Notes under the pieces: model-generated
What the model was told of the DNA's origin: nothing
Seen by the model: the letters and a program-made list of their open reading frames with translations, nothing else
Database searches by the model: none
Assembly: GCF_018380615.1 (NCBI RefSeq)
Contig: NZ_JAGYVZ010000005.1
Coordinates: 205,499 to 269,498, forward strand
Origin: Flavobacterium psychroterrae
GTDB lineage: Bacteria > Bacteroidota > Bacteroidia > Flavobacteriales > Flavobacteriaceae
Reading direction: 5' to 3'
DNA length: 64,000 bases
Program-made: the position numbers and the translations under genes
In this document: in pieces, positions 34,567 through 43,256 of the stretch
Layout: each line of letters opens with the position of its first letter
Numbering within the stretch: the first letter of the stretch is position 1

Positions 34567-34962
34567 ATGGGAACTTTAGAAGAAAGAATTATAAAATCTG
34601 AAACGCATATTTTCAAAGCGGTTTTTCCGAGTACAACAAACCATTATGACACTTTATTTGGCGGAACTGCACTTCATCTTATGGATGAAGTTGCTTTTAT
34701 TTGCGCGACTCGTTTTAGCCGTAAAAAAGTAGTAACTATATCTACAGGTCAAATCGATTTTAAAAAGGCGATTCCGGCTGGAACTTTAATTGAATTAGTA
34801 GCAAAAGTTGATACCGTTGGAAGAACAAGTTGTAAAATTCATGTTGATATTTTTATGGAACAAATGTATTCCGAGCTTCGCGAAACGGTAGTTTCAGGAA
34901 CTTTTTCTTTTGTTGCAGTTGATGAAAACAAAAAACCAACGCCAATTTTAGACGACTTGTAG
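34567..34962 (+). CDS. Acyl-CoA thioesterase, hot-dog fold
   Basis: A 131-residue hot-dog fold enzyme. TNHYDTLFGGTALHLMDEVAF (about residues 21-41) is the YciA/BACH-type signature with the conserved asparagine and aspartate, and IPAGTLIELVAKVDTVGRTS is the typical second strand block. It hydrolyses acyl-CoA thioesters; the chain length is not known. Starts four bases after the ribB stop. The tRNA gene follows, downstream of a short gap. Confidence 0.9.
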   Translation: MGTLEERIIKSETHIFKAVFPSTTNHYDTLFGGTALHLMDEVAFICATRFSRKKVVTISTGQIDFKKAIPAGTLIELVAKVDTVGRTSCKIHVDIFMEQMYSELRETVVSGTFSFVAVDENKKPTPILDDL

Positions 34963-35053
34963 TAATTTTTTCAAAAATCTCTTTTCCAGAAATACTGATA
35001 ATTAGACACTTGAAAATTATTTAAAAAAAGTTTCAAAAAAAGTCCAAAAAAAG

Positions 35054-35084
35054 TTTTGAGAACCGAAAAAGCGTCTTATATTTG
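35054..35084 (+). promoter_or_regulatory. Promoter of the tRNA-Ser gene
   Basis: TATATTTG (35077-35084) is a perfect TAnnTTTG and TTTTG (35054-35058) gives the -33 element with a gap of about 18 bases. Transcription would begin just upstream of the tRNA 5' end. Confidence 0.8.
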
Positions 35085-35116
35085 CACTCGCAATCAGCAA
35101 ATGATCGCAACATACT

Positions 35117-35201
35117 GGAGAAATGGCAGAGCGGTCGAATGCGGCAGTCTTGAAAACTGTTGACTGTAACAGGTCCGGGGGTTCGAATCCCTCTTTCTCC
35201 G
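35117..35201 (+). tRNA. tRNA-Ser (anticodon TGA)
   Basis: Acceptor stem GGAGAAA pairs with TTTCTCC (35194-35200), discriminator G. The anticodon loop is CTTGAAA (anticodon TGA, reading UCA), the D arm and a long variable arm are class II, as expected for serine, and the T arm is GGGGGTTCGAATCCCTC. It directly precedes a genomic island with its integrase, so the 3' end is the likely integration site. Confidence 0.93.
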
Positions 35202-35271
35202 CTGAAGGCTTAAAAACTAAAGGATAGCAATCTTTACAAAGTTTTCAAAAAAGCCTAAAAAGAGCGGTAAA

Positions 35272-35303
35272 CCCTGCAAATCCAACGATTTGCAGGGTTT
35301 TTT
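35272..35303 (+). terminator. Terminator after the tRNA-Ser gene
   Basis: CCCTGCAAAT (35272-35281) pairs with ATTTGCAGGG (35288-35297), followed by TTTTTTC. Confidence 0.9.
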
Positions 35304-35345
35304 CTTTTATACCTTTTTTCAATATTTATAAAATCGAACAAAATC

Positions 35346-35395
35346 TTTGTGGCACATTCGTGGCACACTTGCAAATTTCGAAAATGTGCCACAAA
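35346..35395. repeat. GTGGCACA repeats between tRNA and integrase, candidate arm sites
   Basis: TTTGTGGCACATT (35346-35358) and its exact complement AATGTGCCACAAA (35383-35395) surround a third GTGGCACA (35360-35367). Three copies of one 8-mer, one inverted, next to an integrase gene at a tRNA end look like arm-type binding sites of an integrase, or an operator. Inference from position. Confidence 0.55.
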
Positions 35396-35493
35396 ATTTC
35401 ATCTTAAGTCCCGATATCAAAGGGGTTAAGCACGTTTACATCTTGTTTAAATGAGGTTATAATTCTACATTTACTAATCTAATAAGTTGAATT

Positions 35494-36798
35494 ATGCTAG
35501 AGAACAGCTTTGGGTTGATATTCTTTTTGAAAGCATCCCGCAATGAGAGTAACATTAGAATCGTTTATTTCAGGATAACCGTTGACGGAATCCCGAAAGA
35601 AGCATCCACAAGACGGAAATGGGACAGCGAGCGCTGGAACCAGAAAACCGAGAGAGCAACAGGTACAAAAGAAGACGCAAAATCCCTGAACTTTTTTCTG
35701 GATTCACTCGCTATGAAGATCCATGAAATCAAATCAGAAATTAGGTACACCGGAAAACACATAACTTCCCAAAAGATTATGGATCATGTTATGGGAAGAA
35801 TGATACCCAGAGCCAAGGTGCTGGAAGAATTTCAAAAACACAATGATGAATTGAAAGCCCTGATTGGCAACGGATATACAGAAGCCACATTGGAAAGATT
35901 CAATATTACTAAAAATCACTTAACGGCTTTCATTAAATCTAAATACAATAACAGTGACATTGAATTTGCTGACTTAAATTTTGAATTCATAAAAGACTTT
36001 GAATTCTATCTTCGTACCGTAAGGAAATGTGCAAATAATACCACACTTAAATATATTTCTAATTTCAAGAAAATTGTAATACGAGCCATCGATAAAGAAA
36101 TCATAATTAAAGATCCATTTAAGAATTTTAAAGGGAAGAAAACTAAAATTGTAAAGAAGCCCATTTCTGCAAAGGAACTGGCAGAATTGGAAAGATTTCA
36201 GTTTTCAGTAGAGCGACTCAATACAGTTCGGGATATTTTTGTATTTCAATGTTATACAGGTCTTGCTTACATTGACACTTATCAGCTCAAAAGTGCTAAT
36301 ATTAAAGATGGCGTTGATGGGAAAAAGTGGATTATGTCCGAAAGACAGAAAACGAATTCCACAACAAATGTTCCCCTGCTACCCCAAGCATTAAAAATTA
36401 TAGAAAAATACAAAGATCATCCACTCTGTCTGAAAAGCGGTACAGTACTGCCGGTTTCTTCTAATCAAAAAATGAACGCATACCTTAAAGAAATTGCATC
36501 ATTATGCGGCTTTCCTTTCACCCTTAATACCCATATGGCCCGCAGGACATTCGGCAGCACAGTAACACTAAACAATAATGTCCCTATTAATGTTGTAAAG
36601 GAAATGCTGGGACACTCATCAGTCAAACAGACCGAAAGCTATGCCATTACTGAACAGGCTTCAATTGGAAGAGAGATGTCGGTACTTACTAAAAAACTTA
36701 ATCCGCATATGCCTGAAATTTCAATACCAGATCTAAACTTACTGGAAAGACTGGAAAAAGAAATACAGGAAATTAAAGGAAAATATAAAACCATCTGA
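35494..36798 (+). CDS. Tyrosine recombinase (integrase) of the island
   Basis: A 434-residue integrase of the Bacteroidota ICE type: an arm-binding domain (1-100), SAM-like core-binding domain (about 105-215) and catalytic domain. In the catalytic part HMARRTF (H-x-x-R, about 345), EMLGHSS (about 371) and the tyrosine in ESYAITE (about 382) are present. Where the first catalytic arginine normally sits the sequence is YTGLAYID, with alanine in place of arginine (about 254). IntDOT of CTnDOT also lacks the usual Arg I, so loss is tolerated in this group. The gene lies 290 bases after the tRNA-Ser gene in the same direction. Confidence 0.9.
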   Translation: MLENSFGLIFFLKASRNESNIRIVYFRITVDGIPKEASTRRKWDSERWNQKTERATGTKEDAKSLNFFLDSLAMKIHEIKSEIRYTGKHITSQKIMDHVMGRMIPRAKVLEEFQKHNDELKALIGNGYTEATLERFNITKNHLTAFIKSKYNNSDIEFADLNFEFIKDFEFYLRTVRKCANNTTLKYISNFKKIVIRAIDKEIIIKDPFKNFKGKKTKIVKKPISAKELAELERFQFSVERLNTVRDIFVFQCYTGLAYIDTYQLKSANIKDGVDGKKWIMSERQKTNSTTNVPLLPQALKIIEKYKDHPLCLKSGTVLPVSSNQKMNAYLKEIASLCGFPFTLNTHMARRTFGSTVTLNNNVPINVVKEMLGHSSVKQTESYAITEQASIGREMSVLTKKLNPHMPEISIPDLNLLERLEKEIQEIKGKYKTI

Positions 36799-36844
36799 TC
36801 TTAAATGTCAAGAACATTTTAAAATAGAAAGAGGTTATCTCAAA

Positions 36845-37159
36845 TTATGAAATAACCTCTTTTAAATTTAAATTCACTTCACTCCTGCTTCCAGGATGAA
36901 AAGAAGGTCTATATGTTATATAACCAAACTTTTGAAGCTCCTTAAAATATTTGTGGTATGTCGGCAGTGTTTTTATATGTGAAAGCATCATAATCTTTCG
37001 ACGGCTGACTTTTATCGCGCTCCATTCTTTCTGCCCGTAACCAAGAGTCAAAATAGCAGTTAAAATCATAAGATGCCATACGCTCAGCTTGGGATCGTTC
37101 ATGTAAGCGGATAAATAATTCATCAGCTCTTTTTGCTCTGATCTAGCGCTCAGTTGCAT
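36845..37159 (-). CDS. Small winged-helix-like protein of the island
   Basis: A 104-residue protein starting at ATG 37159 (MQLSARSEQKELMN); the open frame runs upstream but would overlap the next gene heavily. The body (LSVWHLMILTAILTLGYGQKEW, then KVSRRKIMMLSHIKTLPTYHKYFKEL and YITYRPSFHPGS) has a winged-helix flavour with a recognition helix and a beta wing, much as in the protein at 37449-37736. It overlaps the upstream HTH gene by 17 bases. Its role is unknown; a regulator or replication-initiator-like protein is possible. Confidence 0.6.
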   Translation of the reverse strand: MQLSARSEQKELMNYLSAYMNDPKLSVWHLMILTAILTLGYGQKEWSAIKVSRRKIMMLSHIKTLPTYHKYFKELQKFGYITYRPSFHPGSRSEVNLNLKEVIS

Positions 37160-37421
37160 CCTTAAACAGTTTTTGAAGATCTTCTCTGTTATAATAGTAC
37201 GAGCCAAAAACTTTTTTAAAGCGGATTTTACCACTTGTTCTAAGATTCTGTACAGAACCAGGTGAAATATCTAATAGTTTTCTCACCGCTCTGCTTTTAA
37301 GCCATTCAGAATCAACTGACACTTTCTCTGAACAATTTATTTCTTTCAATGTCCCCTGTATCTTCTCGAAGAGCAACAGACCAAACTGTCTTAAGTCTTC
37401 TTTTGTTACTATTTCATCCAT
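37143..37421 (-). CDS. Helix-turn-helix (excisionase-like) DNA-binding protein
   Basis: A 92-residue protein. After an N-terminal helix (TKEDLRQFGLLLFEKIQ) the segment WLKSRAVRKLLDISPGSVQNLRTSGKIRFKKVFGSYYYNREDLQKLF is a MerR-like HTH (HTH_17) of the excisionase kind frequent in Bacteroidetes conjugative islands. It may regulate excision by the nearby integrase. The gene overlaps the winged-helix gene after it by 17 bases. Confidence 0.8.
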   Translation of the reverse strand: MDEIVTKEDLRQFGLLLFEKIQGTLKEINCSEKVSVDSEWLKSRAVRKLLDISPGSVQNLRTSGKIRFKKVFGSYYYNREDLQKLFKDATER

Positions 37422-37448
37422 AACGTATTTTTAAATTTATTCTAATTA

Positions 37449-37736
37449 TTAATCGGTCAAAAAATAAATCTTACTTTTTTGATTCCTTTTGCTCGTTGGC
37501 ATATAGACTAGGTACCCATATTCATTCAACTCCTTTATACATTTAAAGTATGTTTTTGGCGAAGATATCTTGGCAATTGTTTTTATTTCCTCTGAGTTAG
37601 TAAAGATTGGATTAATAAAACCCTTATCTTCACGAAACCTAAGCAATGCGGCATAAATGGCAATATGCGTTGAACTGATTCGAAAATCTTTTTCTATGGC
37701 AGAAAAAAAATTAAACAAGGATTTTAAATTCTCCAT
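37449..37736 (-). CDS. Second small winged-helix-like protein
   Basis: A 95-residue protein with the same outline as that at 36845-37159: SSTHIAIYAALLRFRED, then SEEIKTIAKISSPKTYFKCIKELNEYGYLVYMP and a wing. The match KTYFKCIKELNEYGYLVYMP to TYHKYFKELQKFGYITYRP suggests distant paralogues on either side of the HTH gene. It begins four bases after the gene upstream, so it belongs to the same operon. Confidence 0.65.
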   Translation of the reverse strand: MENLKSLFNFFSAIEKDFRISSTHIAIYAALLRFREDKGFINPIFTNSEEIKTIAKISSPKTYFKCIKELNEYGYLVYMPTSKRNQKSKIYFLTD

Positions 37737-37740
37737 GATT

Positions 37741-38880
37741 TTAAATTGAATGTGATTTGCTTTTTCTGTTATTCTTCTTTACAGATTCAGGAGAATCGGA
37801 ATCACCCTCAATAGTATTCTTCTGTTCTTTTGAAACTGAATTACTCTCCGATTCAGACTGTTTTTTATCCTTGCCTTCACGATTGCTGATTCGCCCCATG
37901 TTACCGTCATAAACATTTATTGACTTGAATTGCGGATTTGCTTCAATGAAATGTTTTTTCTCGTTACCATCAATTATAAAATTAACGGACTGAACATTTC
38001 CTTTCTTGAGCGATGCTATCAAATTCTCTTTATGCTCCCCATTCAGCAGCTCCTTAATTGGATACTTAGATAAAGTAGCCTCAAGATCATAGCCGTAGTT
38101 CTGGTGGTAAATATTGACTTTGAAGTTGCCTTTGTCATCAGCAGCAGATTTCAAATCCATTTTCATCCAACAATTATAAACTTCTCCTTCTTTATTTTTA
38201 AGGTCTTTGTTTACTGCACGTCCTTCAAGAAGATTGTAGGCTTCTTTCATGGTGACATTATTATCTTTATTGATATAAAAGATCTGCTCCAGCCCGTCTT
38301 TAGAACCTTCTTTCTGAAGATTTATTTTATAAGAATTAAAAAAATACATATCGCTCTGATCGGACTTTTTAAAATGCAGTTCCGCTTTCACATCATCGCT
38401 GCCGAACTTGGCTTCGTGCGCAATTTTAAATTCCTTATCACCTTTTTCAAGGTTTTGTTTTAGTACACCTTCCAGTGTTTCCCCAAAGCCAGAATATTTT
38501 AACTGGTCTTTCAAAAAATCCAAATTTTTCTGATTCATTTTTTTAGTATTTAAGTTATTATCTAATATTTCCCTCTTTTCCCTGTCCAATCGCGCAAATG
38601 CAGTAAGATCAAATGCCTCATTGACGGAGGTATCAATTCCGCTCTGCATAAGCGCCTCTAGGTCGCTTACCAGTTTATCTATCGGCAGACTCTCAAAATA
38701 ATCCGCATCATTAGTCATAACAAGGCAGTATTCTTTCGCACCTGATGAGTCCCGAAAAAACTCAATCGTATTGCTGTTATTTACATCATCTGAATTGAAA
38801 GCGGCATATTTATAGCCGAGATCAGCCATTTCCTGAGCAAAACTCAACAGCATTTCCATATCATTTAAATCTATTGTCAT
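37741..38880 (-). CDS. Island protein of the DUF3945/DUF4099-like type
   Basis: A 379-residue acidic protein without signal or helices of membrane type. The middle part, LDFLKDQLKYSGFGETLEG and ELHFKKSDQSDMYFFNSYKI, is the repeated module seen in many Bacteroidetes conjugative-element proteins (DUF3945 or related), and the tail is a charged low-complexity stretch ending KNNRKSKSHS. Function unknown; related proteins are commonly fused to or next to topoisomerases or primases of conjugative elements. It precedes, in gene order, the small regulators, with four bases between. Confidence 0.7.
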   Translation of the reverse strand: MTIDLNDMEMLLSFAQEMADLGYKYAAFNSDDVNNSNTIEFFRDSSGAKEYCLVMTNDADYFESLPIDKLVSDLEALMQSGIDTSVNEAFDLTAFARLDREKREILDNNLNTKKMNQKNLDFLKDQLKYSGFGETLEGVLKQNLEKGDKEFKIAHEAKFGSDDVKAELHFKKSDQSDMYFFNSYKINLQKEGSKDGLEQIFYINKDNNVTMKEAYNLLEGRAVNKDLKNKEGEVYNCWMKMDLKSAADDKGNFKVNIYHQNYGYDLEATLSKYPIKELLNGEHKENLIASLKKGNVQSVNFIIDGNEKKHFIEANPQFKSINVYDGNMGRISNREGKDKKQSESESNSVSKEQKNTIEGDSDSPESVKKNNRKSKSHSI

Positions 38881-38916
38881 ATGTCATACTATTTGATATT
38901 AAAGATTAATATTTAT

Positions 38917-39765
38917 CTAGTACCCCGTAAGCATCTCCGGTTTTACAAGATCATTGTTATGAATAGTAAGTTCCAGATGACGCCCTCCGTCTTTTTCAAT
39001 CAGTTGAATGGTAAGGATTTTCTTTTCAGGAATAGTAAACTTTGGTACCGCAACCACAACTGACAACTTAGATGCATCCGGTATCTTCGATACTTGTAAG
39101 GTTGAATAAATGGGTTCAAGTTCAATTTCCTGTGTTGCAGTGCGGACTGCTTTTTTTTGATCGCAGATAAAAAACCGAAGCTGGTCTATATCATAGCCTA
39201 TCCTTGATTTGTTTTGCAGAACCAGCCTGAAATACATGATATCCTGCTGAATGAAAATTCCGTTCATCTCAAGCTTAATTCCATAGCTGCTTTTCGAGAT
39301 ACCGCTCACTTTTTTCGTTTTGGACAAGGCAAGTTTGGAATACAATTCGATTTTATTCTGGTTTTCATTTTCTGATGAAAACAAAACTTCCTGATCGACA
39401 CTTTGTGCTTTATCCACCATGAAATTTAAAACAGGGCACTCTTCATCATAATTTATGACAAATCCGTACAGTTTTGCATCGGCAGTAATCACAGTTAAAT
39501 TGGTCTGTCTGAAGTTCTGCACTCCCGCTTTTAAAAGAAGGATATTCTCTGCTCCTTTTGCTTTCTGAACCAATATTTCAGTGCTTCCTTTGTCAATGCT
39601 TTTGATCGAATAAGGGAATATTATACTGGTTGTTTTAGAAAAGGAAATACCAATACTTTTAAAATCTTCCTTCGGTTTAGCTATCGTAGTTGCCATGAAC
39701 TGTGAAAATCCTGATACGGAAACAAACATCATCAACAGGGCAGTTATAACTTTATACTTTTTCAT
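38917..39765 (-). CDS. traN: Conjugative transposon protein TraN
   Basis: A 282-residue exported protein starting at ATG 39765 with the signal MKKYKVITALLMMFVSVSGFSQ. TraN-type blocks follow (SIIFPYSIKSIDKGSTEILVQ, AKLYGFVINYDEECPVLNFMV, and a late PKFTIPEKKILTIQLIEK). TraN is a VirB9-like outer-membrane part of the CTnDOT transfer channel. It begins 14 bases after the traM stop, in the standard order M-N. Confidence 0.88.
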   Translation of the reverse strand: MKKYKVITALLMMFVSVSGFSQFMATTIAKPKEDFKSIGISFSKTTSIIFPYSIKSIDKGSTEILVQKAKGAENILLLKAGVQNFRQTNLTVITADAKLYGFVINYDEECPVLNFMVDKAQSVDQEVLFSSENENQNKIELYSKLALSKTKKVSGISKSSYGIKLEMNGIFIQQDIMYFRLVLQNKSRIGYDIDQLRFFICDQKKAVRTATQEIELEPIYSTLQVSKIPDASKLSVVVAVPKFTIPEKKILTIQLIEKDGGRHLELTIHNNDLVKPEMLTGY

Positions 39766-39778
39766 TTGATAATTTGAT

Positions 39779-41071
39779 TTAGTTAGCATTCTTTTGTTTT
39801 TCGTCATACAGCAGCACACGGTATCCCGATTTCACTACAACCTTAATCAGCTTTACTTTTTTGCTAAGCAGACTTTTAGCAGCCTCCACTCCCATTCCTG
39901 CTGCCTGCGCTCCCCAGGAATCATCGAGTGTAGCCAGCCCGACGGCCTGTATTGATCTGTCGGCTGATGCCTTGGCTGATTCCCGGTTTATAGTTCCCGG
40001 AATGTATATTCCCGGTATGCCATCCATATCATAAACTTCAAGTTCCACCGGCAGAATGGAATTCTGATATTTAATAGTGCTGATTTTAACTTCAAGTCTT
40101 TCCCCTTTAAGGGCAGCTGTACCGTACAGGAAACTGTTACTTGGAATCGACACATTATTGATAACAACATCACCAGTAAGTCGTAATTTGATAACGGATC
40201 CACTGACAATGGTCTGGGTTTGATGTATGACTGCTTCGAGTGCATTCTGGTTTTCTTCAGGTGAAGATTCTTCTTCTGCCGAGAAAAAAGCGTTCTGTTT
40301 TATAGCGCTGTTTTGTTCACCGTTTTTGGCTTCCAGAAAAGTCAGGTTGTCTTCTGCTTTTTTCTTGTCAACAGCATAGGTTTTGCCTTTCTGATTTTTA
40401 GAGGATTGTTTCAGTTTTTCCTGCATGCGCTCGGGATGCTGAATGTCCAGGATATTCTCAAGCATTCCGCCAAGCTGTTTCAGCTCAGGATCGGCTTGCT
40501 GCGGAGCGGTCATTGCAGTCATCATTTGTTCGAGGCTTTTCATATCCTGAGCAGCATCGTCTCTATTATTTCGATAATCAAATTCTCTCATATCCTGCTC
40601 GGGATCTGTGTAAGGCTGCGGCTCATTAATTATCTTTTGAAGCGATGCAAGCTTTTGGTAAATCTTTTCCGAAGCAGGATCTTTTTCACTAATACCGCTG
40701 AGCGCAGTTTTTCCTTTTCGGCTATTTTTTGGCTTTAAAAATTCCTGCTGCCATTCCAAGTCAAATTCCTCCTCAGCGATATTGTCAGAGTAATTCGGAT
40801 CTTTCTTGATTTCCTCCAATAGTTTTAAAGAATCCGTGGCTGCCTTGTCGTAGTAACTCATTTTATCAAGCGCATCATCCTCTTTAAATTTTGGAAGGGG
40901 AAGCTCGAAATTGAATCCTTTTTGCTCCTTATTCTGAATCGCTGCAATCGTGGGTGTTCCTCCGCCCAAAGTCCAGAAAAGCATCGTTAAAAACGGAAGC
41001 GTTAACAAGGGCAGCATAAAAAGCAGTCTTCTTCTTTTTAATTGCTTTGGTGATAATGTTTTGTGTTCCAT
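39779..41071 (-). CDS. traM: Conjugative transposon protein TraM (VirB10-like)
   Basis: A 430-residue inner-membrane anchored channel protein. A short cytoplasmic start (KTLSPKQLKRRRLLFMLPLLTLPFLTMLFWTLGGG) holds the single helix; TPTIAA follows, then a long acidic, coiled periplasmic part and a VirB10-like beta domain at the end (NALEAVIHQTQTIVSGSVIKLRL, TALKGERLEVKI). It is part of the DNA transfer channel. Gene order and length fit CTnDOT TraM. Confidence 0.9.
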   Translation of the reverse strand: MEHKTLSPKQLKRRRLLFMLPLLTLPFLTMLFWTLGGGTPTIAAIQNKEQKGFNFELPLPKFKEDDALDKMSYYDKAATDSLKLLEEIKKDPNYSDNIAEEEFDLEWQQEFLKPKNSRKGKTALSGISEKDPASEKIYQKLASLQKIINEPQPYTDPEQDMREFDYRNNRDDAAQDMKSLEQMMTAMTAPQQADPELKQLGGMLENILDIQHPERMQEKLKQSSKNQKGKTYAVDKKKAEDNLTFLEAKNGEQNSAIKQNAFFSAEEESSPEENQNALEAVIHQTQTIVSGSVIKLRLTGDVVINNVSIPSNSFLYGTAALKGERLEVKISTIKYQNSILPVELEVYDMDGIPGIYIPGTINRESAKASADRSIQAVGLATLDDSWGAQAAGMGVEAAKSLLSKKVKLIKVVVKSGYRVLLYDEKQKNAN

Positions 41072-41075
41072 GATT

Positions 41076-41405
41076 TTATTTTTTATTATTTGATTTTATA
41101 ATTATTCTTTTTAAGCCAGCACTGTCATTAGACATTTTACTGTCAATCCTATTCTCTTTTAAAGGCAATGTTTTCGAAATTTGGATAATATCAAACGCTC
41201 CTGATACTTCCATCTTCAAACTGTTGTACAATAGCGAGCCAAAGAAGATTCCGGCTCCTGTTACAAATAATATCAGCAGAATGATTAATGACTTCTTTGA
41301 CAGGTCTTTGGTCAGATCGTTCATTTTATCTGCCCATTTCTGTCTGAGAATCCCGGCATATCTATTGCTTAATTTGTAATCAGCTTGTTTTTTAAACCAT
41401 TTCAT
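41076..41405 (-). CDS. Small single-helix protein in the TraL position
   Basis: A 109-residue protein. One helix (LSKKSLIILLILFVTGAGIFFGSLLYN, about 38-64) separates a basic cytoplasmic N-terminus (KWADKMNDLTKDL) from a short polar C-terminus. Its place between traK and traM is that of TraL in CTnDOT; the sequence itself is too short and variable to prove it. The stop lies four bases before traM. Confidence 0.65.
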   Translation of the reverse strand: MKWFKKQADYKLSNRYAGILRQKWADKMNDLTKDLSKKSLIILLILFVTGAGIFFGSLLYNSLKMEVSGAFDIIQISKTLPLKENRIDSKMSNDSAGLKRIIIKSNNKK

Positions 41406-41411
41406 AAGCCT

Positions 41412-42032
41412 CTATTTTCGATTTTCAACTCCAATATCTTTGTTCTCAAGGGTAACCCACCTCTCAATTAAAAATCCATGAGGATTGTTATCACTTCTTG
41501 ATACATTGCGGAGAGTTCCTTCTGTAATAAGATTTCTTTTGAGGATACTGGTCGTACGGATGATGTCCTGTCTGGCATAACACCTGAAGTAGTACGGATA
41601 TTCCTTTACACTGACACTTACACTGTCAATCCTGATCGTCTGGCTGATATTGCCTGAAATAATCCCAGAGTAGTAACCGTTTTCTTTCAGGTCGTCATAT
41701 ATGCGCTTAGCACTGTCATCGGCCAGGTAAAGGGCTTTGGTTATATTTTCTTTTATCACCTTATCATCAGGATCGAGCGTAAAAAAAAAGGTATGAAAGG
41801 TCTTTACATGGTCCTTTGCCTCCACCGGAACATTATCTTTTCTGTCTGACGAAAATGCCTCCAGCGCCTTACCATTGGCCAGTATATAAACCTTTTCCTG
41901 TGTCAGGGCTACCGCTTCGAAACTTTTATAGAGCGCATAACAGCATATCACAATACAACCAGCAATGACCAGCATGGTAAATCCTCTGACATATCGGAAA
42001 GCTGTATCTATATTTTTCATTTTTGTAAACAT
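41412..42032 (-). CDS. traK: Conjugative transposon protein TraK (VirB8-like)
   Basis: A 206-residue membrane protein. One N-terminal helix (TMLVIAGCIVICCYALYKSFE) is followed by a periplasmic VirB8-like domain: EKVYILANGKALEAFSSDRKDNVP, HVKTFHTFFFTLDPDD, and near the end EGTLRNVSRSDNNPHGFLIERW. This is the TraK pattern of Bacteroidetes conjugative transposons. It starts 18 bases after traJ. A slightly later start at MKNIDTAF is possible. Confidence 0.92.
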   Translation of the reverse strand: MFTKMKNIDTAFRYVRGFTMLVIAGCIVICCYALYKSFEAVALTQEKVYILANGKALEAFSSDRKDNVPVEAKDHVKTFHTFFFTLDPDDKVIKENITKALYLADDSAKRIYDDLKENGYYSGIISGNISQTIRIDSVSVSVKEYPYYFRCYARQDIIRTTSILKRNLITEGTLRNVSRSDNNPHGFLIERWVTLENKDIGVENRK

Positions 42033-42049
42033 GATTTTCTTTTTAATTA

Positions 42050-43252
42050 TTAGCTATTGCCTTTAAGCTTGTCCTCCCTATAACTGCTGTTTTCCTTTAA
42101 GTAGGGAGAGTTGCTGGAGGAGGATGCCATACTTTGTGCCATTTGTCCGCTTTTATTTCCCATCGCATCCATAACCATTGAAGCCCCCTGAGAAACATTA
42201 TTTACTGCTGATCCCACTGAACCCCCAAAGAGATTTGTTACTTTTTGTCCCAGTGCACCACCGCCCGCCGCATGAACAATATAGTTAGCAACAGAGGGTA
42301 CAGTAAAGTAGCCGATAATGCCGATTATCATAAAAATCAGGTACCCGATATCGGTCTGGCTGAAAAAAGTATCTCCATACTCATTAACCTGAGTGATATC
42401 CAGCCGGAGCATTTTCTCCTGGATTTTACCGATGATGCTCCCGAATATGTTAGCTACCGGAAGCCATAGATAAATATTGATATACCTTGCCAGCCAGACG
42501 GTCAGGGTATGCTGAAAGCCATCAAAAACCGCAATTCCGAAAACAAGTGGCCCCAATATCGAGAGTACAACAAGCTGGAATGTCCGCAGGGTATCGATAC
42601 ACAATGCAGCAGCTTCAAACAGCACCCTCAGCACTTCACTCATCCATTCTTTTACAGAATTCTTGAAATTAAAAGAAGCTTTTTCCATTGCAAATTTGAC
42701 ATCGCTTCCGATTCCTTCCAGCATTCCCTGATCATCCGGATCAGCATTACCATGGGTATAGCGGTACCACTTCTCCTGATTGCCGCTTCCGGTTTCACCA
42801 ACATACATCTGCCAGGCGTTGTTTTCTTTAATTGCTTTTTCCTTTTCTTTAAGCAGGACTTCGATAGCCGAATTTGAATTTTCGACCATGGCAGCAGTGG
42901 CTGTAACGGTAGGCTTCATAATTCCATTTATCAGCGCAAGTACTGAGGGGAAAATCATAATGCAGAACCCGATAACAAAGGGCCTGAACAGTGGATAAAA
43001 ATCTACAGGCTCAGCGTTCGCAATATGCCTCCAGACTCTTGAAGCAATATACCACACGGCTCCAAAACCTGCTATTCCCTGCCCCACTCCGATAAGGTTA
43101 CTGCAAAGCGGCATCATTTCATCATATAGTTGATCAAGTACCGAGTGAAGGCTGTTCATATCTCCTGCTAAAGTCTGCGATTGGGACAAAAAAGGCAACA
43201 GCAGGATTGCGGTTACCATTTTAACCGAATATCCTTGTTTGAAAATTTTCAT
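42050..43252 (-). CDS. traJ: Conjugative transposon protein TraJ (VirB6-like)
   Basis: A 400-residue polytopic membrane protein with a signal-like start (VKMVTAILLLPFLSQSQT) and seven or so helices, including VAKYINIYLWLPVANIFG-type and DIGYLIFMIIGIIGYFTV segments. A glycine/serine-rich tail with SVANYIVHAAGGGALGQKV is typical of TraJ of CTnDOT elements. It is the VirB6-like pore component. It is preceded four bases upstream by a TraI-like gene. Confidence 0.9.
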   Translation of the reverse strand: MKIFKQGYSVKMVTAILLLPFLSQSQTLAGDMNSLHSVLDQLYDEMMPLCSNLIGVGQGIAGFGAVWYIASRVWRHIANAEPVDFYPLFRPFVIGFCIMIFPSVLALINGIMKPTVTATAAMVENSNSAIEVLLKEKEKAIKENNAWQMYVGETGSGNQEKWYRYTHGNADPDDQGMLEGIGSDVKFAMEKASFNFKNSVKEWMSEVLRVLFEAAALCIDTLRTFQLVVLSILGPLVFGIAVFDGFQHTLTVWLARYINIYLWLPVANIFGSIIGKIQEKMLRLDITQVNEYGDTFFSQTDIGYLIFMIIGIIGYFTVPSVANYIVHAAGGGALGQKVTNLFGGSVGSAVNNVSQGASMVMDAMGNKSGQMAQSMASSSSNSPYLKENSSYREDKLKGNS

Positions 43253-43256
43253 GGCT

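Noticed and set aside
37741..38880. A relaxase or mobilisation protein
   Set aside because: It has no HUH motif, no HxH triad and no nicking tyrosine context; the pattern is of DUF3945-like proteins.
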